A DNA stretch of 64,000 nt, from positions 1 through 64,000 of the forward strand of contig JANXUF010000036.1 in assembly GCA_025356335.1 (NCBI GenBank), given 5' to 3'. Within the stretch, counting starts at the first letter, position 1. Each line of letters begins with the position of its first letter. This document shows positions 16,350 to 24,703 of the stretch, piece after piece. The notes below the pieces were generated by a model. The model had not been told where the DNA came from. It searched no databases and saw only the letters and a program-made list of their open reading frames with translations. The position numbers and the translations under genes are program-made. This DNA is from Actinomycetes bacterium (lineage in GTDB: Bacteria > Actinomycetota > Acidimicrobiia > Acidimicrobiales > Ilumatobacteraceae).

Positions 16350-17551
16350 GGGTGCACCCCGATCTGTGGGTGCCTGCCGAGGACGACGCACTCGAGGTGG
16401 CCGTTGCCGATGTCGGTCGGATCATCGAGGTTCGTGCATCGGCCCCACGCCTCGGCGTAGTGCGAACGGTTGAGGGCGAGGTGCGATGGCGCATCGACGC
16501 CGATGAACCGATCGACGTCCCACGTGTCGGCCTCGGAGACCAGTTCGCCACGGTAGACCCCTCGACCGAGACCGTCGTCGTAGCCGTCGAAGTACCCACC
16601 GCCCTGCAGGTAGACCGGGTAGGAGATCGACTCGATCCGGTAGCGTTCGACCACTCCGTCAGGTCGCGTCAAGGAGACGTCGCAGGCGACGAGACGGGCC
16701 ACGGTCACCCCGTCCAGTTCGGCGAAACGTGCGGAGTGCTCGATGGCGGAGTAGGCGAAGGACTCGCGCCCGTCGCCGTAGGGGAACATGCACCTGCTCT
16801 CGAACTTCGTATAGGCGCCGACGCCAGGGTGGTGGAACTGCCAGAACACGGCGCGATCGCCGAGGCGGAAGACGCACCATTGCCGCAGCCCTGGTGACGG
16901 CAGTTGTTCGCGTAACGGCGCAACGGCCACCGATCTGGTCCCACCGGTGTTGTTGCCGATGCCCCAAGAGTGATCGCGGACACCGGTCCAGTCGTCGACA
17001 TCGATCCGCCTGCCGGCGACCTCGAACCAGCCGGACACGACACTGCACTGCAGGTAGTTCGAGCGGTCGCTGTGCAACCGGCCGTTGAGGATCACCTGTA
17101 CATGGTCTTCGTTGTACGGCGGGCTCCAGCCTTCCCACAGCAGGTCGCATGCATGGCCGTGCTCGTTGGGTGCGCAGCGCACCCGCATCGTGCGCAAGCC
17201 CTCGACGATCTCCACGACGAGCGGGCCGCAGCCGATGTCGTCGATGTCCGGCCGCAACCGACGAGACCAGCGCATGTTGTGCTGCTGCCCGCCGCGTTCG
17301 CTGCCGGGCTCCGACGTCGATACGCAGACGAAGGCGTCGAGCACGTCATTGTTGGCGTGCAGCCGTAACCCCATGAACCATGCGTACTCGCCGTCCGGGT
17401 CGCCCATCGTGAAGTAGTAGCCGTCGCTCCAGTGCGGCGACCCATCGGCGATGATGTCGAATGTCGCCCCGATCTGATGCCGGGGAAACTCGTCGAAGCG
17501 GGTCAGACGACGGGTCTGCAGCGGCTCGGAAAGGTTCACGCCTGGCAACAT
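16346..17551 (-). CDS. Hypothetical protein with DHSWG lipocalin-like motif
   Basis: A 401-residue beta-rich protein without signal peptide. The motif GVRDHSWGIG near residue 195 recalls CrtC/AttH-like and DUF7064/7065 double-lipocalin proteins; this is a motif-level resemblance only. ATG at 17551 is preferred over a TTG 12 bases upstream. It starts the overlapping minus-strand set ending at the phosphotransferase. It may bind or isomerise a hydrophobic intermediate. It diverges from the SDR at 17638, with an 86-base AT-rich gap between them. Confidence 0.75.
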   Translation of the reverse strand: MLPGVNLSEPLQTRRLTRFDEFPRHQIGATFDIIADGSPHWSDGYYFTMGDPDGEYAWFMGLRLHANNDVLDAFVCVSTSEPGSERGGQQHNMRWSRRLRPDIDDIGCGPLVVEIVEGLRTMRVRCAPNEHGHACDLLWEGWSPPYNEDHVQVILNGRLHSDRSNYLQCSVVSGWFEVAGRRIDVDDWTGVRDHSWGIGNNTGGTRSVAVAPLREQLPSPGLRQWCVFRLGDRAVFWQFHHPGVGAYTKFESRCMFPYGDGRESFAYSAIEHSARFAELDGVTVARLVACDVSLTRPDGVVERYRIESISYPVYLQGGGYFDGYDDGLGRGVYRGELVSEADTWDVDRFIGVDAPSHLALNRSHYAEAWGRCTNLDDPTDIGNGHLECVVLGRHPQIGVHP

Positions 17552-17637
17552 AGTTCGACGCAACCTGCGGATCTGCGCTAGAAAGCGAATTAATTCATCG
17601 ATTGGTTACAGCGTTCCAATCGGTAGCGAGGAGTCCG

Positions 17638-18438
17638 ATGATCGCCGACCAGTCCGCACGCAGCCTCGCTGACCTCCTATCGCTCAGCGGCCGCGCCGCT
17701 GTCGTCACCGGAGGCGCGAGCGGCATCGGGCGCGCCATCGTCGGCCGGCTGGCCGAAGCCGGGGCCGATGTCGTCGTCGCCGACCTCGACATCGAGCGCG
17801 CCGAGGCGACCGCCTCCGAGATCGCTGCTCGGTCGGGGCGACGAGTCCTCGCCAGCGCTACCGACGTCTCCGACACGGCATCGCTCGCCGCCGTCGCAGA
17901 CCGATGCGTGGCCGAACTCGGCGGGTTGCACATCTGGATCAACAATGCCGGGATCTACCCGACCACCGGTCCGGCGATCGAGGCGACCGACGAATTCATC
18001 GACAGGATGCTGACGGTCAACGTACGTGGCACCTTCGCAGGTGCACGCGAGGCGTCACGGCGGATGCAGTCCGGCGGGGTGATCGTCAACCTCGTGTCGA
18101 CCACCGGCTTTCGGGGTGCCGTCGGTATCAGCGGCTACTCGACGTCGAAGCACGCGGTGATCGGGCTGACCAAGAATCTCGCTCTCGAGTTCGCGGCGCG
18201 CGACATCCGCGTCGTCGGCGTTGCGCCGGGGGTCATCGACACTCCGGGCGTACAGGCACAGCTCGCACCGCTCGCAGCAGCTGGGCTCGATGTCGCCTCG
18301 AGAATGCAACGAACGCTGCTCGGCCGCGCCGGCCAGCCGGACGACATCGCCCGGATGGTGACGGTGCTCGCCAGCGATCTCGCTGCGTGGGTGACCGGCG
18401 AAGTGCTCGTCGTCGATGCCGGCTCCCTCGCCGGGTGA
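17638..18438 (+). CDS. Short-chain dehydrogenase/reductase
   Basis: A 266-residue classical SDR with all motifs intact: TGGASGIGR, NNAG (INNAGIY), catalytic Ser in LVSTTGFRG, and YSTSK. ATG at 17638 has GAGGAG four bases upstream; in-frame starts further upstream lack such a site. The Rieske oxygenase alpha gene begins 24 bases after its stop, so it is a candidate cis-diol or alcohol dehydrogenase acting after that oxygenase. Confidence 0.92.
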   Translation: MIADQSARSLADLLSLSGRAAVVTGGASGIGRAIVGRLAEAGADVVVADLDIERAEATASEIAARSGRRVLASATDVSDTASLAAVADRCVAELGGLHIWINNAGIYPTTGPAIEATDEFIDRMLTVNVRGTFAGAREASRRMQSGGVIVNLVSTTGFRGAVGISGYSTSKHAVIGLTKNLALEFAARDIRVVGVAPGVIDTPGVQAQLAPLAAAGLDVASRMQRTLLGRAGQPDDIARMVTVLASDLAAWVTGEVLVVDAGSLAG

Positions 18439-18462
18439 CGAAACGAAAACAGGAGTACCGCC

Positions 18463-19800
18463 ATGGACAACGATCTCGTCGAACGATTGCGCACCGAGAT
18501 GCGCTACGAGTTCGAACGCACCGCGCCACCCGACGGCTTTCCGGCGTTCCACGACATTCCCGTCGGTCGCCACATCAGCGACGAGTTCTGGGATCTCGAG
18601 CAGGCCCACCTGTGGCCGAAGGTGTGGGTGCTCGCCGGGCGCAGCGAGGACATCCCGGGCGTCGGCGACTATTTCCTGTTCGACGATCTCCGCCAACCGA
18701 TCATCGTCGTGCGCGGCAAGGATGCTGTGGTGCGAGCGTTCTACAACACGTGTCAGCACCGCGGTGCTCCGGTCGTTCGCGAGCAGGTCGGCAGCGCACG
18801 GGCCTTTCGCTGCCAGTACCACTCGTGGACGTACGACATCAGTTCCGGTGCGCTGATCAACGTGCCGGACGAGCGCGACTTCGTCGGCCTCGACAAGGCG
18901 GAGCGCTGCCTGCAGACGCTGCGCTGCGAAGTATGGGACAACTGGATCTTCGTCAACCAGGACCACGAAGCGCCGTCGTTGGCCGACTGGCTCGGCCCCA
19001 TCGCCCCGCAGCTGGCGGAACTGCAGGGCACGTCACTGCGCACGATTGCCCGCCGCAGCGAGGTCGTCGCCTGCAACTGGAAGATCACCGCCGAAGCGTT
19101 CCTCGAGGTCTACCACTTCCGGCACATCCACAGCCGTAACGGCGACACCCTGCTCGACAACCGTGGGGCGACGATGGGGCTGCTGCCGAATGGCTCCTCG
19201 CGGATGATCACACCGTTCTCCAAGTCGGCATGTGCCGCGTTCGGAATGGACGACTGGGACGACTGGCAGCACGTGGTCACTCCCGGGTTCGCCGACATCG
19301 CCACGGTCAACGACATGATCCGCTGCACGAGTTCTGCGTACTCACTGTTCCCCAACCTGATCACGCCGCTCGCTGCCTACGGGTTCCCGTTCATCACCTT
19401 CTGGCCGATCGACAAGCGCACGACGCGCATCACCTGGACGCACTATGCACCGAACAGCGCCCCTCCGAACAGCGCCCCTCCGAACAGCGCCGATCACGAC
19501 TGCAAAACTGTTCCCTCCGCCGATTCCGAGTCGGCAGCCGAGCGTCGAGCCGGTGACGTCCTCACCCCTGCATGGCAGCGGCGGATGGACACCTTCGATC
19601 AGATCATGGCCGAGGACTTCGCCAACCTCGCGCCGATGCAGCGCTCGCTCGAATCGCCCGCAATGCGCGGCATACCGATCAACTACCAGGAGCGGCGGAT
19701 CTGGCACTTCCACGAGCAGCTCGACCGGATGATCGGCATCGAGCGAGTGCCACCCGAACTGCGTGTCGCACAGCTCCTCGACCGATATGTCGAGCGATGA
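18463..19800 (+). CDS. Rieske non-heme iron oxygenase, alpha subunit
   Basis: A 445-residue aromatic-ring-hydroxylating-type oxygenase. Rieske ligands are C97, H99, C117 and H120 (CQHRG, then CQYHSW). The mononuclear iron site lies in EVYHFRHIH near residue 215. An unusual PNSAPPNSAPPNSAD insertion (near residue 330) comes from a 15-base tandem repeat at 19451-19491. No classical beta subunit gene follows; a SnoaL/NTF2-fold protein is encoded convergently at 19848. Electron supply probably comes from the ferredoxin at 12632. Substrate unknown. Confidence 0.93.
   Translation: MDNDLVERLRTEMRYEFERTAPPDGFPAFHDIPVGRHISDEFWDLEQAHLWPKVWVLAGRSEDIPGVGDYFLFDDLRQPIIVVRGKDAVVRAFYNTCQHRGAPVVREQVGSARAFRCQYHSWTYDISSGALINVPDERDFVGLDKAERCLQTLRCEVWDNWIFVNQDHEAPSLADWLGPIAPQLAELQGTSLRTIARRSEVVACNWKITAEAFLEVYHFRHIHSRNGDTLLDNRGATMGLLPNGSSRMITPFSKSACAAFGMDDWDDWQHVVTPGFADIATVNDMIRCTSSAYSLFPNLITPLAAYGFPFITFWPIDKRTTRITWTHYAPNSAPPNSAPPNSADHDCKTVPSADSESAAERRAGDVLTPAWQRRMDTFDQIMAEDFANLAPMQRSLESPAMRGIPINYQERRIWHFHEQLDRMIGIERVPPELRVAQLLDRYVER
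19451..19491. repeat. 15-base in-frame tandem repeat inside Rieske gene
   Basis: Unit CGAACAGCGCCCCTC occurs at 19451-19465 and 19466-19480, followed by an 11-base partial copy. It encodes the PNSAP repeats and keeps the reading frame. Confidence 0.9.
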
Positions 19801-19847
19801 TCGCCGCTTCCGGACGCCGGGCGGAGGACGGCGAGGTTGCCGCTGCG

Positions 19848-20285
19848 CTACGTCGGGTGGAGGACTGTGGGGTTGCCATCGCGCCACATCGAGACGAGGC
19901 GGCGGTGGTTGATCCGCCAGCCGTCCGCAGTGCGCACCAACGTGTCCTCGTAGCGCCCGCCGACCATGAAATTGTCACCGCCGTCGACACCACGACGCAC
20001 GTGTTGAGCCTGCAGGTAGCACCGGCATGTCGCCGTGTCGCCGTCGATGAGGATCTGGTGGTTGCTGACCATGTGCTGGCTGTCGTCGAGCGGTTCCAGC
20101 GCCTGGGCGACGCGGGCCTTGATCGCCTCGATGCCGCGCAGCGTCGGCGAAGCGAGTTCGGCGGTGACATCGCACGAGAAGACGTCGTCGAGTTCGTCCC
20201 ACGCGTGACGATCGAGTGCCCAGCAGTAGGCGATCGTCAGATCGGTGATCGCGGCGCGATCGGCGAGGTCGATGTTCGTGCCCAT
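19848..20285 (-). CDS. SnoaL/NTF2-like protein
   Basis: A 145-residue SnoaL-like protein (ITDLTIAYCWALDRHAWDELDDVF, in which the acidic WDEL/DVF pattern is family-typical; C-terminal WRINHRRLVSMWRDGNP). ATG at 20285 is the natural start. It is convergent with the Rieske oxygenase (gap 47 bases) and divergent from the VOC gene at 20300, with only 14 bases between starts. The NTF2 fold is shared with dioxygenase beta subunits, so it could pair with the oxygenase; this is inference. Confidence 0.85.
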   Translation of the reverse strand: MGTNIDLADRAAITDLTIAYCWALDRHAWDELDDVFSCDVTAELASPTLRGIEAIKARVAQALEPLDDSQHMVSNHQILIDGDTATCRCYLQAQHVRRGVDGGDNFMVGGRYEDTLVRTADGWRINHRRLVSMWRDGNPTVLHPT

Positions 20286-20299
20286 CTGCAGGTCCTTTC

Positions 20300-20809
20300 G
20301 TGATCGGTGGATCGGGGTCGCCGCTGCGGCGGCCGGTGCAGATCGCCTATGCGGTGACGGATCTGCGGATCGCCGCAGCGTCGTTCGCGGCGTCCACCGG
20401 AGCTGGGCCGTTCTTCGTAATCGACCACGTTGCGCTGTCGTCGGCTCGTGTTGGCGGGACCGACGGCGTGTTCGACCATTCTTCGGCATATGGCCAGTGG
20501 GGCGAGGTGATGGTCGAACTCGTCGAAGAGCACTCGCAACCGATCATCGACCCGCCCGGCCTGCACCACCTGGCGTTCATGGTCGACGACCTCGACGCCG
20601 CAGTGGCATGGTGCGCCGATCGCAGGTGGCCGGAGGCGCTGTTCGCCAGGACGACAGGCGGGCAGGACTTCGCGTTCTGCGATGCCCGTCACGAACTCGG
20701 CCATCTCGTCGAGATGTACGAGCCCTCTGCTCGGTTGACGGGTTTCTATGCGATGGTCGCCGCAGCGGCGGCGGACTGGGCGGGCACCGACGCGGTCCGC
20801 ACGCTTTGA
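20300..20809 (+). CDS. VOC (glyoxalase/dioxygenase fold) protein
   Basis: A 169-residue single-unit vicinal-oxygen-chelate protein (QIAYAVTDLRIAAASF, LHHLAFMVDDLDAAV, and a C-terminal HLVEMYEPS with the usual metal-ligand Glu position). The GTG start lacks a strong ribosome binding site and leaves only a 14-base gap to the divergent SnoaL gene. The family includes glyoxalases, methylmalonyl-CoA epimerases and extradiol dioxygenases; the type is undetermined. Confidence 0.82.
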   Translation: MIGGSGSPLRRPVQIAYAVTDLRIAAASFAASTGAGPFFVIDHVALSSARVGGTDGVFDHSSAYGQWGEVMVELVEEHSQPIIDPPGLHHLAFMVDDLDAAVAWCADRRWPEALFARTTGGQDFAFCDARHELGHLVEMYEPSARLTGFYAMVAAAAADWAGTDAVRTL

Positions 20810-20815
20810 GCCGCC

Positions 20816-20880
20816 GAGTGTCATCGCAGCACCGGAGTGTCCTCACACCCGTAGCCGTCGCCACCGCACTCCGGTGCGGA
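20816..20880. repeat. Dispersed palindromic repeat, copy 1
   Basis: A 65-base element whose arms GCACCGGAGTG and CACTCCGGTGC form a perfect 11-base stem with a long inner part. A near copy lies at 28119-28183. Both copies sit between convergent genes, so they may act as bidirectional terminators or REP-like elements. Confidence 0.8.
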
Positions 20881-20881
20881 G

Positions 20882-21349
20882 CTAAGCAAGCGGTCCACCG
20901 GCGAACCAGCGCTCGAACATCGGGCGGATGCCGCTCCAGACGAGTTCGACGATCAGCCCGCTCGGCGGCTGCACGTACGTGAATGCGCCGTACCCTTCGT
21001 TCGGCGGACGCTGGGCGAGACGCAACGTCCAACCGGCTGCGACCAGGGCGGCGGACTCGCCACCGACATCGTCGCTCCAGACGCCGATGTGGTGCAGCCC
21101 GGAGACGTCGCGACCGTCCCAGATCGAGCCGGGCGCCCCTTCGAGCAGTTCGACGTGCTGCGGCCCCTGCATCGAGTAGGTGAAGCGCAGCGGGATCGTC
21201 GTCTCGCCGGTATCGGGCAGCCACACCGACTGCTCGCGGACCTGCGGCTCGCACCACGTCAGCCCGAGTGGTCCGCCGATCTCGGCCATTGCCGCGTCGA
21301 GGTCGGGGACGCGGACGCCGTGGTGGTACGCCTTCGAATAGTCGATCAT
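20882..21349 (-). CDS. VOC-family protein (glyoxalase-like)
   Basis: A 155-residue VOC protein: AYHHGVRVPDLDAAMAEIG at the start, FTYSMQGPQHVELLEG in the middle, LHHIGVWSDDVGGESAAL opening the second module, and LIVELVWSG near the end. Metal-ligand candidates are H10, E68 and H88, with E139. It is one of two VOC proteins in the cluster but not a recent duplicate of the other. Likely an isomerase, epimerase or extradiol-type enzyme. Confidence 0.85.
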   Translation of the reverse strand: MIDYSKAYHHGVRVPDLDAAMAEIGGPLGLTWCEPQVREQSVWLPDTGETTIPLRFTYSMQGPQHVELLEGAPGSIWDGRDVSGLHHIGVWSDDVGGESAALVAAGWTLRLAQRPPNEGYGAFTYVQPPSGLIVELVWSGIRPMFERWFAGGPLA

Positions 21350-21391
21350 CGGATACTCCTGTCGTGTGCCGTCAGAATCGTCACCGTCGAC

Positions 21392-21859
21392 TCATGCGTT
21401 CCGCACGACAGGATGCCAGGCGATGTCGAAGTCCTGCTGCCCGGCGACACGCAGGATCCGCTCGGCGATCAACCAGCGGTCGGCGTCGCGGACGAAACGG
21501 TCGTGGTAGCGCGCATACAGGACGGCGTCCGGTCGTTCATCCGGGTATCGGTGCCAGGCCATCAGGTAGGTGATCGTCGTCGCTGATGTGGCGTCGTCGG
21601 CGAGCTCGATCTCGATATTCGAGACGTGATGGCTCGTCGCTGCGAACCGCGGCAAGCCGGATGCCAAGCGGTCGCGTAACACCGCAGAACCATGGGTCGG
21701 CGTTCCGAGGCCAGGCCCGTAGTCGACGATGCAATCCTCGGTGAACAGGGCAACAACGGCATCGGCATCGACGGTGTCGACACCGCGGCAATATGCGTGG
21801 ATCACGTCGGTGATCGCCCGATGCGCAACGAGATCGCGCAGCGCCGTTTCGATCTGCAT
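21392..21859 (-). CDS. SnoaL/NTF2-like protein
   Basis: A 155-residue SnoaL-like protein (RAITDVIHAYCRGVDTVDADAVVALF, C-terminal DRWLIAERILRVAGQ). ATG at 21859 follows a GGGGAAG stretch; an ATG 24 bases further upstream (21883) is the alternative. An AT-rich GATCAATTC site lies about 32 bases upstream. Fourth SnoaL-like gene of the island; its role as cyclase, hydratase or oxygenase partner is unresolved. Confidence 0.85.
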   Translation of the reverse strand: MQIETALRDLVAHRAITDVIHAYCRGVDTVDADAVVALFTEDCIVDYGPGLGTPTHGSAVLRDRLASGLPRFAATSHHVSNIEIELADDATSATTITYLMAWHRYPDERPDAVLYARYHDRFVRDADRWLIAERILRVAGQQDFDIAWHPVVRNA

Positions 21860-21888
21860 CACTTCCCCATCGGCGAAGAACATACCAG

Positions 21889-21906
21889 CCGATCAATTCA
21901 TTCCGG
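21889..21906. promoter_or_regulatory. Candidate regulon half-site GATCAATTC
   Basis: CCGATCAATTCATTCCGG lies just upstream of the SnoaL-like gene at 21859. It shares the GATCAATT core with 34081-34088 and 35569-35575, and the outer CCG...CGG is partly symmetric. Function inferred from recurrence only. Confidence 0.35.
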
Positions 21907-21923
21907 AACCCGGACGAGTGGCG

Positions 21924-22760
21924 TCATCGCGTCGACATCGCCGCACGCATTCCCTCGGCAATCGCACGGACATGATCCTCCGGCGCATTCCAACCTGACG
22001 CACTGCAGACCTCCATCGCCACCAGAACGGTGCAACCGGTACTGCGGACAGCGGCGATGAAACCGGAGACGTCGAATTCGCCGGCGCCGGGAGCAACGCG
22101 GTTGGCGAGGCAGTCGGTGAAGTAGTCCGGGTTCTTCGCCACCTTCGTCCCGTCACTCATCTGGATACCGGTGATCATCTCCGCCGGCAGCGCGGCGATC
22201 GCCGCCAGGTCGTCGGCGCCGCGGGTGTGGTGCCAGATGTCGACGCAGATGCCGGCGTTCGGCCGATCCGCAGCCTCGACGATCGCACGGGCGTCGTGCA
22301 CCGAGACGATGTCGGTGAACGGAAGGAACTCGAGGCCGACCACGAGTCCGTGGTCCGCAGCGCGATCGCAGAGCGCGCCGTAGGCCCGCCCAGCTTCGGC
22401 CGTCGACATCGCCGCCGGGCCGATCGCCTGGAGATAGCGACAGCCGAACTCGTCCGCCATCCTGAATGCGGTCGCCTCCATCTCGGCGGCCGCGTCACCA
22501 CCGGATCCGTCGGCACCGAGGCCGGGGATGAACTCGATCTCGGCAAGCGAAACCCCGTGTTCCCCCAGCAGTTCGCGCAGTGGTCCTGGCGCTCGGCCTT
22601 CGGTTTCGAGACGTCGGTACTGGTGCACGTAGAGGCCGATGGCAGAGAAACCGTTTGCACCGGCGAGGCGCACGCGCGCTTCGATCGGGAATTCCCGTGC
22701 AAGGCTGAAATGGCTGAGGACCAATTCGTCTGCACTCATTTCACGCGGATTAGGTTGCAT
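21924..22760 (-). CDS. Sugar phosphate isomerase/epimerase-like TIM-barrel protein
   Basis: A 278-residue xylose-isomerase-like TIM barrel: LSHFSLAREFP at the start, LRELLGEHGVSLAEIEFIPG, VGLEFLPFTDI, then GICVDIWHHTRG (His metal ligand) and ITGIQMSDG. Metal-binding Glu, Asp and His positions of the family are visible. ATG at 22760 or 22739 are both possible. Its start is 36 bases from the divergent SDR gene. In catabolic islands such proteins act on diverse hydroxy-ketones, so sugar specificity should not be assumed. Confidence 0.85.
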   Translation of the reverse strand: MQPNPREMSADELVLSHFSLAREFPIEARVRLAGANGFSAIGLYVHQYRRLETEGRAPGPLRELLGEHGVSLAEIEFIPGLGADGSGGDAAAEMEATAFRMADEFGCRYLQAIGPAAMSTAEAGRAYGALCDRAADHGLVVGLEFLPFTDIVSVHDARAIVEAADRPNAGICVDIWHHTRGADDLAAIAALPAEMITGIQMSDGTKVAKNPDYFTDCLANRVAPGAGEFDVSGFIAAVRSTGCTVLVAMEVCSASGWNAPEDHVRAIAEGMRAAMSTR

Positions 22761-22796
22761 CTTCGCAGTCTCACACAACACGCAAAGGGGTTCGTG

Positions 22797-23639
22797 ATGG
22801 CCGGTCGACTCGATGGAAAAGTGGCGCTCGTGACAGGTGGAGCGAGTGGAATCGGCGAGGGCACCGTTCGTCGTTTCGTCACCGAAGGAGCCCGCGTCGT
22901 GATCGCCGACATGCAGGTCCGACCGGGCGAAGCATTGGCGGCCGAACTCGGAGCGACGGTGCGGTTCGTCGAGACCGACGTGACCTCGGAGGCCGACATC
23001 GCCGCAGCGGTCGACGTCGCCGTCAGCGAGTTCGGCCGCCTCGACGTGATGTTCAACAACGCCGGCATCGTCGGCGCGATCGGACCGATCGCCGAGACGC
23101 CGGTCGAGGACTGGGACCGCACGGTCGCTGTACTGATGCGCGGTGTCTTCCTCGGGATCAAGCACGCAGCACGGGTGATGGTCCCCCAGGGCAGTGGCTC
23201 GATCATCTCGACGAGCAGCACGGCCGGTATCCTCGGCGGCCTCGGCCCGCACTGCTACACGGCCTGCAAACACGCGGTGATCGGCCTGACCAAGTCGGCG
23301 GCATCCGAGCTCGGCGCCAGCGGCATCCGCGTCAACGCGATCTCGCCTGGCAGCACCGTGACACCGATGACGTCTGCCGTCATCACCGGCGACCACACGG
23401 CGGTCGAGGAGGCCGAACGGTCGATTGCCGCCGGTTCACTGCTCGGCTTCGCGCCGATGCCGATCGACATCGCCAACGCTGCGCTGTACCTCGCGAGTGA
23501 CGAGTCGCGTGCGCTCACCGGGCACACCCTGGTGGTCGACGCTGGTGCCACCACCATCGGCGGGAGCACCCGCTTCCACCGCATGGACAACGCCGTGCTG
23601 AGCGAAGCAGGCAACCGCCAGGCGAGCGCGACCGCGTAG
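22797..23639 (+). CDS. Short-chain dehydrogenase/reductase
   Basis: A 280-residue classical SDR: TGGASGIGEG, NNAG (FNNAGIV), STSSTAG with the catalytic Ser, and YTACK for YxxxK. ATG at 22797 has AAGGGG six bases upstream. The C-terminus is longer than usual (about 20 extra residues after VVDAGATT). It is oriented away from the TIM-barrel gene and converges on the zinc dehydrogenase. Probably oxidises a cyclic alcohol or diol. Confidence 0.93.
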   Translation: MAGRLDGKVALVTGGASGIGEGTVRRFVTEGARVVIADMQVRPGEALAAELGATVRFVETDVTSEADIAAAVDVAVSEFGRLDVMFNNAGIVGAIGPIAETPVEDWDRTVAVLMRGVFLGIKHAARVMVPQGSGSIISTSSTAGILGGLGPHCYTACKHAVIGLTKSAASELGASGIRVNAISPGSTVTPMTSAVITGDHTAVEEAERSIAAGSLLGFAPMPIDIANAALYLASDESRALTGHTLVVDAGATTIGGSTRFHRMDNAVLSEAGNRQASATA

Positions 23640-23668
23640 ACAACAGAGCGAGCGCCGCGTGCCGACAT

Positions 23669-24703
23669 TCAGCGGTTCGGGTCGACGAGCACCTTGGTGT
23701 GCGTCGACCGTCCGCCCGCCAGGTCGCGCAGCGCGCCGTCGAGCCCGTCGAGCCCGACCGTCGACGAGTGCAGCGGCTCGAGGGCGACACGACCATCGGC
23801 GACCATCGCCATGCACATCTCGAACTCCTCGTGCAGATATGCGAGCGACGAGGTCACGGTGATCTCCTTGATCAACCACGAGATCGGTCTGATCGAGGCG
23901 TCCTCGTCAGCGAGGCCGATCAGGCACATCGCGCCGCCACGACGGGCGAGGTCGACCGCCGACTGGATGGCGAACGGGCGACCGACGCATTCGTAGACGA
24001 TGTCAGCGCCGAGGCCGTGCGTGTGTTCGGCGATCAGCGCCGAAGCGGCGTCGCCTGGCTCCACCACGTCGTGAGCACCGAGCATCGAGGCCAGGGCCCG
24101 ACGATCGGCATTCGGCTCGACCACGATCAACCGACGCGCGCCGGCGGCGCCGGCCCACTGCAAGGCGCAGAGCCCGATCGGTCCTGCACCCTGGATGACT
24201 GCGACGTCACCGAGGCGGAGCCTGCTCGCCCTGACAGCATGGAACGCCACCGTCGCCGGTTCGATCTGTGCGGCTTCGACGTCGGTCAACCCAGGATGCG
24301 TGTGTACGACCCGTGCCGCTGCGACGGCGATCCGCGAGGCGAACCCGCCGTGCCGCGGTGCCATCGCCTCGCGTCCGAGCGCCGACATGAACGAGACCTG
24401 ACAACGATCTGCCTGGCCGGCGCGACACGCCTCGCATGCACCGCAGGCCGGCGCTGCGCCGACGACGACCCGGTCACCCTCGGAGAAGTCGTGGACATCG
24501 CCGCCGACGGCGCTGATCGTTCCCGCCCACTCGTGGCCGCAGATCGCCGGGTTGTAGGGCTTGCCGCTCTGGTAGGCATGCACGTCGGTGCCGCAGATGC
24601 CACACAGGGCGATGTCGACGACGACACCCGTATCGGCTGGGACCGGGTCTGGGAACTCGCGTAGTTCGACCTGCTGCTTGGCGACGATCAGTGCGGCGAG
24701 CAC
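23669..24703 (-). CDS. Zinc-dependent alcohol dehydrogenase (MDR superfamily)
   Basis: A 344-residue medium-chain dehydrogenase. Catalytic zinc ligands are seen in CGICGTDVHAY and GHEWAG, and the structural zinc loop is CGACEACRAGQADRC. The Rossmann motif is GAGPIG in AVIQGAGPIGLCALQ. GTG at 24703 is chosen because GGAGG lies five bases upstream; it overlaps the end of the acyl-CoA synthetase frame by 16 bases, so the two are coupled. Oxidises an alcohol intermediate with NAD(P). Confidence 0.92.
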   Translation of the reverse strand: MLAALIVAKQQVELREFPDPVPADTGVVVDIALCGICGTDVHAYQSGKPYNPAICGHEWAGTISAVGGDVHDFSEGDRVVVGAAPACGACEACRAGQADRCQVSFMSALGREAMAPRHGGFASRIAVAAARVVHTHPGLTDVEAAQIEPATVAFHAVRASRLRLGDVAVIQGAGPIGLCALQWAGAAGARRLIVVEPNADRRALASMLGAHDVVEPGDAASALIAEHTHGLGADIVYECVGRPFAIQSAVDLARRGGAMCLIGLADEDASIRPISWLIKEITVTSSLAYLHEEFEMCMAMVADGRVALEPLHSSTVGLDGLDGALRDLAGGRSTHTKVLVDPNR